Below, piece by piece: positions 51,060 to 59,332 of a stretch of 64,000 bases of DNA. Positions within the stretch are counted from its first letter, which is position 1. The number at the start of each line of letters is the position of its first letter. The stretch covers positions 1 to 64,000 of the forward strand of contig CANQDS010000002.1 in the NCBI GenBank assembly GCA_947593655.1, read 5' to 3'. Under the pieces are notes generated by a model that was given only the letters and a program-made list of their open reading frames with translations, did not search any database and was not told the origin of the DNA. A program made the translations under genes and the position numbers. The DNA comes from an uncultured Lachnospiraceae bacterium. Lineage in GTDB: Bacteria; Bacillota; Clostridia; Lachnospirales; Lachnospiraceae.

Positions 51060-53639
51060 ATGGCGGCATTTGACAGAGTATTATCGGGGATCCCGGAGAT
51101 GGACCGGGCGCTGGACCATATCCGGCTCGGCGACAATGTTGTATGGCGTGTGGCGGATCTAAAGGAGCTGCAGCCGTTTCTGATCCCCTATGTCCGGCAG
51201 GCGGTTGCGGATCGCCGCAACGTGATCTATTTCCGGTTTGCGTCCCATGAACCGCTGGTGCCAAAGCAGGAAGGGGTTAAGATCGTGCCGGTGGAGCTTT
51301 CCCACCGCTTTGAAAATTTCACGGTGGAGATCCACAACGTGATCGAACGCGAAGGAGAGGAGGCGTTCTACGTCTTTGACTGTCTCTCTGAACTGCAGAC
51401 GGCGTGGGCGACGGATCTGATGATGGGGAATTTTTTCCGGGTTACCTGTCCGTACTTATTCCGGCTCAACACAGTCGCTTTTTTCCCGCTGATCCGCGGC
51501 AAACATTCGTTTAAGACCATTGCGCGCATCCGCGACACCACGCAGCTGTTTTTGGACGTCTACTCCGACGCCGGAGATATCTATGTGCGCCCGTTAAAGG
51601 TCTGGAACCGCTACTCGGAAACGATGTTCCTCCCGCACCGGTACGAACCGGAGAGCGGGCGTTTCTTCCCGCTGACCGAAGGGATCCAGGTCAGCAGCTT
51701 CTACCGGCTCTTAAACGGGGATCAGTCGATGGGCGACGAGGAAAATATGGACAGCTGGGACCGGTTCTTTTCTATGGCGGAACAGATGTACCGGCAGGGA
51801 ATGGACGTTTCGCAGGCGTGCGACCGGATCTGCGACATCATGATGAGCCGCGATTCCAAGATGCGCCGGATGATCAAGGAGAATTTCACGCCGGAAGACT
51901 ATTTCCAGATCCGCAGCCGCATGGTCGGAACCGGAATGATCGGCGGGAAAGCCTGCGGGATGCTGCTTGCCAGAAAACTCATCGAAAATAAACGGCCGGA
52001 TCTGTTCCGGCAGCTCGAGCCGCACGATTCGTTCTATATCGGCTCCGACGTGTTTTATTCGTATATCGTACACAATAATTTCTGGGAGCTGCGCATCCGC
52101 CAGCGGAAGCCGGAGGAGTATTTCAGCCTTGCCCCGGACTTCGCGGACTGCCTCAGAAAGGGAAAATTCACCGATACGCAGCGGGAGCAGTTCTGCCGCA
52201 TTCTGGATTATTACGGGCAGTCGCCGGTCATCGTGCGCTCCAGCAGCATTTTGGAGGACGGGTTCGGAAATGCGTTTGCGGGCAAATACGATTCCGTTTT
52301 CTGCGCCAACAACGGCACGATGGAAGAGCGGCTGGAGGAATTTGAAGAGGCGGTGCGCACGGTCTATGCCAGCACCATGAGCGCTTCCGCATTGGATTAC
52401 CGTTTGCGCCGCGGTCTGGAAGAGCGCGACGAACAGATGGCGCTTCTCGTGCAGCGCGTATCCGGCTCCCGTTATGAGAGTTTCTTTATGCCGGCGGCCG
52501 CGGGCGTCGGGTATTCCTACAGCCCGTACCGCTTCCTTGAATCCATCGATCCCGGCGCGGGAATGCTGCGCCTTGTGATGGGGCTCGGAACCGGCGCGGT
52601 CGACCGTGCGCAGGGCTCTTATCCGCGCCTTGTCAGCCTCGATAAGCCGGCCGCGACAGCCGCCGTGACTTCCGCGCAGAAGCACCAGTTTTCCCAGCGG
52701 AAAGCGGATGTGATCAATATGGTTTCCGGGAAGCACGAAAGCCGGGAACTCGATGAACTGGAAAGCCAGCTTCCGCCGCACTTAAAAGCCGCGCTTTTGG
52801 AGCATGACCACGATACGGAGCGTATTTTCCGCAACCGCGGGCAGTACCGCAATATCCTTTTCATTTCCTGTGAAGGGCTGGTGAAAAACGAGCCGCTGAT
52901 GCGCGCCATGAAGGAGATCCTCGCGCTGATCCAGGAAGCGTACCAGAATCCGGTGGATATTGAGTACACGATCAATCTCTCCGTCAGCGGGGATTATGTG
53001 ATCAATCTGCTGCAATGCCGCCCGCTTCAGGTCGCAAAAGACACCAAGAAGATCACCGTTCCGGACAATCTGCCCGAAGAACGGATTTTCCTCGAATGCC
53101 GGAAGGCTTCCATGGGGCTTTCACGGGCGGAGCGCCTCGATTATATCGTACTGGCGGACGCCGTATCCTATTACCGCATGGAATATAACGCCAAGCACCG
53201 CGTCGCGCGCGCACTCGGCGCGATCAACTGGCATTTCCGCAATCAGGGGAAAAACCTGATGCTTCTGGTGCCGGGGCGTGTCGGGACGTCGTCGCCGGAA
53301 CTCGGCGTGCCGACTGTTTTTGCCGATATCAGCGAATTTTCCGTGATCTGCGAAGTCGCGGAAACGCGCGCCGGATACCAGCCGGAGCTTTCCTACGGGA
53401 GCCATATCTTTCAGGATCTCGTGGAGGCGGATATCCTCTACTGCGCCGTGTTCGACAATGAAAAGACTGTTCATTTCCGCCCGGAACTGTTAAAGGAACT
53501 GCCGAATCTCCTTCCGGAGATCGTTCCGCAGGAAGCGGAGCTGGCGTCCGTCCTCGGCGTTTATGATGTCTCGCAGAGGGGATGCATGATCTATCATGAT
53601 ATGGAGAAGCAGCATCTGCTGTGCGCGGTGCAGGAATAA
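51060..53639 (+). CDS. KaiC-like (P-loop-less) N-domain fused to a PEP-synthase-type ATP-grasp domain
   Basis: ATG 51060 follows AGAGGAGGG (859 codons). Residues 1-165 look like a RecA/KaiC core: GIPEMDRALDHIRLGDNVVW, then RNVIYFRFASHEPL and FYVFDCLSELQTAW (Walker B-like), but the place of the Walker A loop reads VADLKELQPF, with no GKT. Residues about 290-660 match the ATP-binding domain of PEP synthase/PPDK: GGKACGMLLARKL (about 294), VIVRSSSILEDGFGNAFAGK (about 389) and INLLQCRPLQV (about 647). The phosphohistidine swivel domain and the PEP-binding barrel are absent; about 200 residues of unknown type follow. It may phosphorylate or bind a partner rather than make PEP. Confidence 0.8.
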   Translation: MAAFDRVLSGIPEMDRALDHIRLGDNVVWRVADLKELQPFLIPYVRQAVADRRNVIYFRFASHEPLVPKQEGVKIVPVELSHRFENFTVEIHNVIEREGEEAFYVFDCLSELQTAWATDLMMGNFFRVTCPYLFRLNTVAFFPLIRGKHSFKTIARIRDTTQLFLDVYSDAGDIYVRPLKVWNRYSETMFLPHRYEPESGRFFPLTEGIQVSSFYRLLNGDQSMGDEENMDSWDRFFSMAEQMYRQGMDVSQACDRICDIMMSRDSKMRRMIKENFTPEDYFQIRSRMVGTGMIGGKACGMLLARKLIENKRPDLFRQLEPHDSFYIGSDVFYSYIVHNNFWELRIRQRKPEEYFSLAPDFADCLRKGKFTDTQREQFCRILDYYGQSPVIVRSSSILEDGFGNAFAGKYDSVFCANNGTMEERLEEFEEAVRTVYASTMSASALDYRLRRGLEERDEQMALLVQRVSGSRYESFFMPAAAGVGYSYSPYRFLESIDPGAGMLRLVMGLGTGAVDRAQGSYPRLVSLDKPAATAAVTSAQKHQFSQRKADVINMVSGKHESRELDELESQLPPHLKAALLEHDHDTERIFRNRGQYRNILFISCEGLVKNEPLMRAMKEILALIQEAYQNPVDIEYTINLSVSGDYVINLLQCRPLQVAKDTKKITVPDNLPEERIFLECRKASMGLSRAERLDYIVLADAVSYYRMEYNAKHRVARALGAINWHFRNQGKNLMLLVPGRVGTSSPELGVPTVFADISEFSVICEVAETRAGYQPELSYGSHIFQDLVEADILYCAVFDNEKTVHFRPELLKELPNLLPEIVPQEAELASVLGVYDVSQRGCMIYHDMEKQHLLCAVQE

Positions 53640-53859
53640 GGAAAGGATGTTATCAATCAAAAATGCACCTTATGATGATATATTGTTGATATTGTGGGGA
53701 TTTCGCTCTCCCAACCAACGGTTGAGTGTGATCATTCTACCTGCAGTTCGTGTACAAAAACAGAGAAAGCTTGTAGAATACAGCATAAAAGGAGCGGTAT
53801 ATGCTGGGAAAATAATTATTTGAAACAAAAAAGTAAAACAGGCTTACGGAGGTAATACA

Positions 53860-54357
53860 ATGATTTCCTTGAGATGTATGGAAGATACAATGGAAGATTA
53901 TACGGCAATGCGTAATTGGTTTTTGGAACCGGAACTTAAAGAGTGGGTATGGTGCGATGAGAAAGGGGAACCGCCTGTTCCTCTGGAGCGGATTATTGAT
54001 AAATACGGTTCCAGAATTAAGAATCCAACTGATGTATTTCCGTATTTCATTTTAAGAGATGGGAAACCGATTGGCTTTATACAATATTATTTACACAATG
54101 AAACAACAATCGGTCTGGATATGTGGATCGGCGTTTTAAAAGAAAGAAATAAGGGTTATGGCACCGAAGCGTTAAAGCAGATGGTACAGTTAATTCATCA
54201 AAAACATCCCCATGTGAAGGAGTTATTTATGGATCCGGAACCGCAAAATAAACGTGCTGTAAGATGTTACCAGAAAGCAGGATTTCAATATTCTGGTGAA
54301 ATCATAGATGACGATGGTGATAAATGCCTGTTGCTGAAAATATGTTTTAAGGATTGA
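53860..54357 (+). CDS. GNAT N-acetyltransferase, AAC(6')-like
   Basis: The 165-residue protein starts at ATG 53860 behind ACGGAGGTAA. The fold is clear: YFILRDGKPIGFIQYYLHN, the acetyl-CoA loop ERNKGYGTEAL, and MDPEPQNKRAVRCYQKAGF, which resembles aminoglycoside 6'-acetyltransferases (Acetyltransf_8). Its substrate cannot be assigned from sequence alone. It is clearly AT-richer than genes before 53640 and opens the accessory region. The 220 nt upstream contain no convincing gene. Confidence 0.78.
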   Translation: MISLRCMEDTMEDYTAMRNWFLEPELKEWVWCDEKGEPPVPLERIIDKYGSRIKNPTDVFPYFILRDGKPIGFIQYYLHNETTIGLDMWIGVLKERNKGYGTEALKQMVQLIHQKHPHVKELFMDPEPQNKRAVRCYQKAGFQYSGEIIDDDGDKCLLLKICFKD

Positions 54358-54411
54358 AGTGCATAAATTCTGGTTAATAGAACGGAAAAACTGTTTTGGA
54401 GGCATATTGTA

Positions 54412-55230
54412 ATGAATCAAATTGATACAGGAAAGTTTATTGCCGGCTGCAGAAAAGAAAAAGGATTGACGCAGGCTCAATTGGCGGAAAAATTAAACAT
54501 TACCGACAGAGCTGTTTCTAAATGGGAAACAGGAAAATGTATGCCCGATTCATCTATCATGCTGGAACTTTGCAATATTTTAGGCATTACGGTCAATGAA
54601 CTATTAAGCGGAGAGCGGATAGAAGGGAATCATTATGAAGAAAAAGCCAATGAAAACCTCATCGAATTAAAAAGAAAAGATGAGAATAATATGAACAGAA
54701 ATGCCATAATAGCAACAATATACACAATCGTTATGGTCATTGGTATTATGGTATGTTGTATATGTGATATTGCTATTTCGGGAGCCCTGACATGGTCGCT
54801 TATTGTACTTAGCTCTGTTCTGGTTGCATGGAGCATATCTTTTCCGGTTATATTGTTGGGAAAGAAAGGGGTATTGACAGCGATGATTGCTATTAGTATT
54901 CTGATTGTACCATTTATGTACATATTAAGTATTTTGATAAAAGTCAATGAGGTATTCCGCATTGGTGCGATCATGTCGATGATTTCACTTGTATTTTTGT
55001 GGATCATTTATATGATATATCATCGACTGAGAGAACGAAAACTATTGGCGACCGGCATTACGTTTTTATTTGCAATCCCGTTTACATTTTTGATAAATAC
55101 TACATTGTCAAAAATGATTGGAGAGCCTGTAGTTGATGTCTGGGATATATTATCGGTATTTATTCTGTTTATTATAGCAGCTGCTTTCATCATTGGAGAT
55201 TATGCATGGAAAAAGGTTACTAGTCGGTAA
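54412..55230 (+). CDS. XRE-family regulator fused to a membrane domain
   Basis: The 272-residue protein starts at ATG 54412 behind TTTTGGAGG. The N-terminal helix-turn-helix (about 10-65) has KGLTQAQLAEKLNITDRAVSKW and ends in ITVNELLSGERI. A short charged linker follows, then about six membrane helices (about 95-265). Such HTH-membrane proteins are frequent in Clostridia beside accessory genes, and their ligands are unknown. AT-rich composition matches the acetyltransferase gene just upstream, so the two probably arrived together. Confidence 0.8.
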   Translation: MNQIDTGKFIAGCRKEKGLTQAQLAEKLNITDRAVSKWETGKCMPDSSIMLELCNILGITVNELLSGERIEGNHYEEKANENLIELKRKDENNMNRNAIIATIYTIVMVIGIMVCCICDIAISGALTWSLIVLSSVLVAWSISFPVILLGKKGVLTAMIAISILIVPFMYILSILIKVNEVFRIGAIMSMISLVFLWIIYMIYHRLRERKLLATGITFLFAIPFTFLINTTLSKMIGEPVVDVWDILSVFILFIIAAAFIIGDYAWKKVTSR

Positions 55231-55260
55231 GCTCTTTGTTGCTTCAAATGATTAGGTTTG

Positions 55261-55902
55261 CTACTGATCAGTTTCTTTATCAGCATCTTCTAACAATGAT
55301 GGTTCAATGAGGGCAACCAGAGTTTTAGGAAGACACTTGTTGGTGATATTTATATTTTGGCTTTTGTAAGTAAGCTGTGTGTATAAAGTGCTGCCAATCG
55401 GCTTTTTGAATATGGCAAATATTTTACCCGGAGGCTTCGGAACAATAGAACGGATATCTTCGCTTAATACACTATTTGGAATATAGCAGCCTCCTTTTTC
55501 AATCAGACCGAGACAAGCAGTAGTAGTGCCGGTAACCTTTTCGGTATAAAGCTCTAAGTGGGAGCCGATATAGCTGCCAATCATTCTTGCTCTAGTATCA
55601 ATATGCATAATTGTACTAAGCACTTTTAATTTTAGTTCCGTTGTATGGTTGTTTTTGAACGAAAAATCACGCTCACTTAATCGTTTGTTTAATGCATAAC
55701 GATAGAAGTCATTAGCAGTTAATCCTTTTCTAAGGGTTACACCTGTAAAATGTAAAAAATGATAGGAACGGAATTTTACCTCTGTAAAGCTTGAGAGGTT
55801 GTTTTCATCACGGTATACGAAAACAACTTGTTTTCCATCCAAGAATTTTTTATATGTATCAGCACAATTGCTGATAATGCGGATTGCTTCTGATTTGTTC
55901 AT
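55261..55902 (-). CDS. PBECR4-like domain protein
   Basis: ATG 55902 (213 codons) follows AAGGATT at 8-nt spacing; an in-frame TTG at 55935 is rejected. The N-terminus NKSEAIRIISNCADTYKKFL and the motif FRSYHFLHFTGVTL resemble PBECR4, a domain predicted to belong to the barnase-EndoU-colicin-RelE nuclease superfamily found in phages and mobile elements. KLKVLSTIMHIDTRARMIGS and a C-terminal SIVPKPPGKIFAIFKK are also present. Recognition is from memory of the family, and no catalytic residues are confirmed. It is AT-rich and convergent with the XRE gene. Confidence 0.55.
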   Translation of the reverse strand: MNKSEAIRIISNCADTYKKFLDGKQVVFVYRDENNLSSFTEVKFRSYHFLHFTGVTLRKGLTANDFYRYALNKRLSERDFSFKNNHTTELKLKVLSTIMHIDTRARMIGSYIGSHLELYTEKVTGTTTACLGLIEKGGCYIPNSVLSEDIRSIVPKPPGKIFAIFKKPIGSTLYTQLTYKSQNINITNKCLPKTLVALIEPSLLEDADKETDQ

Positions 55903-55930
55903 CTTATTAATCCTTATGTGAAAGTATTTT

Positions 55931-55981
55931 GACAAATTTAAAAGGAAGGTTCTTCTGTCGCAACAGATGACACCTTCCTTT
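55931..55981 (-). terminator. Minus-strand terminator-like hairpin
   Basis: A 10-bp outer stem (AAAGGAAGGT 55941-55950 with ACCTTCCTTT 55972-55981) encloses CTGT/ACAG around loop CGCA. On the minus strand it is followed by TTTTAAATTTG. It would stop transcripts coming from the repeat region or from the O-acetyltransferase gene. Confidence 0.6.
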
Positions 55982-55988
55982 CGTGACT

Positions 55989-56089
55989 GATTTTTCTGTT
56001 GTCCGCCAACTGATCGGCACCCGAAGTCCGATAAGCAATGCTGGTTTTTCCGTTGCCAGCCAACTGTCCGGCACCCGAAGTCCGGAAAG
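55989..56089 (-). repeat. Two 47-bp imperfect direct repeats, 54-bp (18-codon) period
   Basis: Copy A (55989-56035) and copy B (56043-56089) differ at about eight positions and share the core GGCACCCGAAGTCCG. The period of 54 bp is exactly 18 codons; in the minus-strand frame 56123-55938 (61 codons, no good ribosome binding site) the copies read FRTSGAGQLAGNGKTSIA and YRTSGADQLADNRKISHE. This may be a fragment of a tandem-repeat peptide gene or a dispersed DNA repeat. The rest of 55903-56291 has no gene I can support. Confidence 0.65.
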
Positions 56090-56291
56090 AATTTCGGATT
56101 TTATGTGTCAGTCCACATGACAAGCGTATAGCCTATCTACTAACTATAGTATACACAGATAACACGAAATATGCAATGGTTTTATGAAAAAAAGCAGAAT
56201 CCTGTGTTATAATTGGCATCAGGAAATTCAAGCCAGACTTACTCAGACGAGTGATGTAGAAGAACTAGATTGACGAGGTGCATTTTTTGCA

Positions 56292-56894
56292 CTAAAAATC
56301 GTCCGGCTCGATCTTTCGATCCTTGTAGTAATATTCCATATCCCGTTCATTGATTTCCCGCAGGATTCTGGCTGGGTTTCCGACGGCGATGCTGTTTGCG
56401 GGGATGTCTTTCGTTACTACAGCTCCTGCGCCTATGACGCTGTTTTCGCCGATCGTGACACCGGGACAGATCGTTACATTTTCACCGATCCACACATTAT
56501 CACCGATCGTCACATGATCGGTATACATAAGGCCTCTTAAGTCCGGACGGATGGGATGCCCCACAGTAGCGATCGTGACAGCCGGTCCGAACATCACATT
56601 TTTACCGACAGTGATGAGGCCGTCATCCACAAAATTACAGTTGAAATTTACATAGGTTCCCTCGCCTAAGGTGATGTGCTTCCCATAGCAGAAGTAGACA
56701 GGCGGTTCGATCCAGACTGTGCCGCTGTTTTCATTCAACATCTCCCTTTGAATACGAAACCGCTCCTCCAATGTATCCGGTGTGGTGGCGTTAAAGGCGA
56801 TCATAAGCCGCTTTGCCTGATTTCGTTCTTCCGGCAGCCCTTCGCACATATCGGTGAAGAGTCTGCCTGACATAATCCGTTCGTGCATGTTCAT
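56292..56894 (-). CDS. Maltose/galactoside-type sugar O-acetyltransferase
   Basis: The 200-residue protein starts at ATG 56894 behind TAGGAGGG. It has the Mac domain (MHERIMSGRLFTDMCEGLPE, about 3-22) and a left-handed beta-helix with hexapeptide repeats: FNCNFVDDGLITVGKNVMFG, TVGHPIRPDLR with the catalytic His, and IGDNVWIGENVTICPGVTIG. It transfers acetyl from acetyl-CoA to sugars. The natural acceptor is unclear, as for most of the family. It is the last of the minus-strand genes in this block. Confidence 0.9.
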   Translation of the reverse strand: MNMHERIMSGRLFTDMCEGLPEERNQAKRLMIAFNATTPDTLEERFRIQREMLNENSGTVWIEPPVYFCYGKHITLGEGTYVNFNCNFVDDGLITVGKNVMFGPAVTIATVGHPIRPDLRGLMYTDHVTIGDNVWIGENVTICPGVTIGENSVIGAGAVVTKDIPANSIAVGNPARILREINERDMEYYYKDRKIEPDDF

Positions 56895-56949
56895 CGTGTT
56901 CCCTCCTAGTATTTTACTCGTTTTTTTACAGAATCATAAGTGATACCCA

Positions 56950-56965
56950 GCCGGCATATGCCGGC
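56950..56965. repeat. 16-bp perfect palindrome
   Basis: GCCGGCATATGCCGGC is a perfect palindrome between the MATE gene and the O-acetyltransferase gene. No T-run follows on either strand. It may act as a weak hairpin in the minus-strand transcript. Confidence 0.55.
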
Positions 56966-56973
56966 ATGTCAAA

Positions 56974-58359
56974 TCATTTTGCATCTTCTTTTACCGTCAG
57001 GTTTTTTACCCATTTGTATTTTTTATAATGCCTGTACACAGCGGGCAGCTTGATCATTTCATCCAGATTGACGATCAGATATACCGCAGGCACAGGCAAT
57101 TTCAGGACAAAGGCCGCAAGCATTCCCATCGGAACGGTAACACACCACATCGTCACCGTGTCGCAGAGGAAACCGAATCCGACGTCTCCGCCCGCGCAGA
57201 AAATACCTCCTATCGTCGTGCTGTTGACGGATTTTCCGACCATGTAGCAGGAGCACATGACCAGCATCCATTTCAGATAATGGTCCGCTGCCGCGCTTAG
57301 ATCGGTCACAGCAAAAATCAGAGGGCAGAGCGCCAGCAGTACGCCTCCCGACGCAGCGCCGCATAGGACAGACAGCCTGCAGAGTCTGCCGCCGTATTCT
57401 TTGGCCTGATCAAGACGCCCCGCACCAAGCTCGTTTCCGACAATGATCCCGGCGCCGCTTCCCAGGCCGAGGCAGAAACAGGCAGCAAGATTTTTTACAA
57501 TGCCGGAGATGGAGTTTGCCGCCACAGCGTCCGAACCAAGATGACCTATGATCACGGAGTACATGCTAAATCCCACGCCCCAGACGATCTCATTACCCAG
57601 AACCGGCGTCGTGTACTTCCAAAAATCATCACGGAGCCGCGTATCGTCATGCAGCAGAAAAGTGAATTTCAGTTTCACACGATCCTTTTTTGACGTTTCA
57701 AAAATGCATCATAAGGTTTCCAGCGCCCGCGCGATCACAGTGGCAAGCGCCGCTCCCGCGATTCCCAATCCCGGAACTCCCGGCAATCCGAAAATGAGGA
57801 GCGCATTCAGCGCAATATTGACGATCACACCGGCGGAGCTGATCAGGCTCGCCTTTGCCGCCCTTTTCGTATTCTTCAGAATACAGAGATAGATCTGCGA
57901 GATGCCTGTCAGAATGAATGACCATGATACCGTACGCAGATACGTTGCTCCGCCTTCGATCAGAGCCGCCTCGTTTGTGAAAATACGCATCAGCAAACCG
58001 GGGATACAAAGCCCGGCAGCAAAAAACAGGATCGAGACAGCGACGGTTATTTTCATCACATACGCGAATATCCGTTCCACAGCCGCTATATCCTTTTTCC
58101 CCCAATACTGCGCCGCAAAAACAGACATGCCGATCGTCATCGCAGCCAGAATGAGATTTTCCACAAACGCCACCTGACCGGCCAGCGATACCGCCGAAAG
58201 AGCGTCCTGCGTCAGCTTTCCCAGCATCAGCGCGTCGGAGGCGCTGACCAGAGCGAGCATGAACTGCTGAAAGGCGATCGGAAGCACAATGGTCAGCAGC
58301 CTCGTCAGAAAATCATCCGAAGATGGTTTGTTTTCTTTTTTTCCGAAATGATATTTCAT
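56974..58359 (-). pseudogene. MATE-family efflux transporter interrupted by an in-frame TGA
   Basis: ATG 58359 follows GAAAGG. The upstream part (216 codons) covers helices 1-6 (LLTIVLPIAFQQFMLALVSA, then IFGLPGVPGLGIAGAALATV) and ends ARALETL-TGA at 57711-57709. The same frame then continues C-I-F-E-T-S-K-K-D-R-V-K-L-K-F into the second half (HDDTRLRDDFWKYTTPVLGN, GLGSGAGIIVGNELGAGRL). No base is gained or lost, and a Trp codon is plausible at the TGA position, so one TGG to TGA change explains the break. Intact length would be 461. MATE proteins export drugs or metabolites by cation antiport. Halves might still be made separately from GTG 57678. Confidence 0.88.
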
Positions 58360-58376
58360 GAAAACCTTTCAACCTC

Positions 58377-59222
58377 TTAAAGTGAATGGAAAACCGGCTG
58401 CATCTTTTCATAGGTACAGAAGCTTTGGAAGCCGAGCTCGCGCAGCAGGTTTTTCGCCTCCCTGATGTATGTTCCAAGATGAGCCGGTGCGTGGCTGTCG
58501 CTACCGATCGTAAGGATGCTGCCGCCCAGATCTTTATATAAACGCAGAATTTCTACTGACGGCATGGGTTCCGCAAGGCCGTAACGGTGGAACGAGGTAT
58601 TCAGCTCGATGCCTTTGCCGTCGGCGATCACGGTTTTCAAAATCTCCGTAATGAGAGGGCGTACTTTCTCAAAAGGATAGATACCGGCCTTGTCATAACG
58701 CTTGATGAGATCCAGATGCCCCAGAACACTATAATTTTTGTAGGCTTTTACAACCTCCAGCATTTCCTCATAGTAGCGCTCATTGTACTCCTGCTGGGTG
58801 CGCCCCTGCTGGAAATCCTGCGTCCAGAACTCTTTATCCTCCACCTGATGGATGGACAGAATGATGAAATCGAACGGATAGCGGTGGAAGAGCGCCTCAT
58901 ATTGCGGGATGGTATGCGTCTGAACCCCGAATTCCAGACCGAGTTTTATTGTGATGGCATCCTTGTATTTTGCTTGAAGTTCCGCGATCTGCGCCGCATA
59001 CCGCGGATAATCCACATTGGCGAACGGCTCGCCGTTACGGCAGCGGATCGCCTCGCCGCTGTCCCAATCCACCTTGATTCCATAGTCCACATGGTCGGTG
59101 ATACAGATTTCATCCAGTCCCAGGGAAATGGCGTCACGGACTACATCCTCCATGGGATAGACGGAATCGTCGCTGTACTGTGTATGTACATGATAATCTG
59201 TAAGCGGGTAATCTGTATGCAT
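58377..59222 (-). CDS. PHP-domain phosphatase, histidinol-phosphatase HisJ family
   Basis: The 281-residue protein starts at ATG 59222 behind a perfect AAGGAGG. The metal motifs are intact: DYHVHTQYSDDSVYPMED, ITDHVDYG, KLGLEFGVQ, ILSIHQVEDKEFW, GHLDLIKRYD and IGSDSHAPAHLG. It probably hydrolyses a phosphomonoester; histidinol phosphate is the classical substrate, but no his genes are nearby. It is divergent from the AraC gene and 17 nt upstream of the MATE gene. Confidence 0.88.
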   Translation of the reverse strand: MHTDYPLTDYHVHTQYSDDSVYPMEDVVRDAISLGLDEICITDHVDYGIKVDWDSGEAIRCRNGEPFANVDYPRYAAQIAELQAKYKDAITIKLGLEFGVQTHTIPQYEALFHRYPFDFIILSIHQVEDKEFWTQDFQQGRTQQEYNERYYEEMLEVVKAYKNYSVLGHLDLIKRYDKAGIYPFEKVRPLITEILKTVIADGKGIELNTSFHRYGLAEPMPSVEILRLYKDLGGSILTIGSDSHAPAHLGTYIREAKNLLRELGFQSFCTYEKMQPVFHSL

Positions 59223-59232
59223 AAAAGCCTCC

Positions 59233-59298
59233 TTGACACAGCAGAAATTCTTAACTATAATTATAGAGTGATTTTTACGGAATTTCTATCATAATTAT
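59233..59298 (+). promoter_or_regulatory. Consensus SigA promoter with two ATAATTAT palindromes (AraC gene)
   Basis: TTGACA (59233-59238) and TATAAT (59256-59261) are perfect and 17 nt apart. The -10 lies in the palindrome CTATAATTATAG (59255-59266), and CATAATTATG (59290-59299) repeats the core 34 bp downstream. Both are candidate operator sites. The AAGGAGG of the divergent phosphatase overlaps the upstream side, so the two genes may be coregulated. Confidence 0.65.
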
Positions 59299-59332
59299 GC
59301 AAAATACTATAACAATCCTGCGAGGTAAACCA

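Noticed and set aside
51711..52781. Long minus-strand frame (356 codons) inside the KaiC/ATP-grasp gene
   Set aside because: It is antisense to a well-supported gene, has no family motif or ribosome binding site, and is rich in His/Arg/Asp as expected from a shadow of GC-rich coding DNA.
53596..53823. 75-codon plus-strand frame after the ATP-grasp gene
   Set aside because: Starts inside the previous gene; the alternative start near 53647 touches the AAGG sequence with no spacing, and the peptide resembles no family.
57709..57711. TGA as selenocysteine or recoded tryptophan in the MATE gene
   Set aside because: Other genes here end at TGA, MATE proteins are not selenoproteins, and no selenocysteine insertion hairpin is evident.
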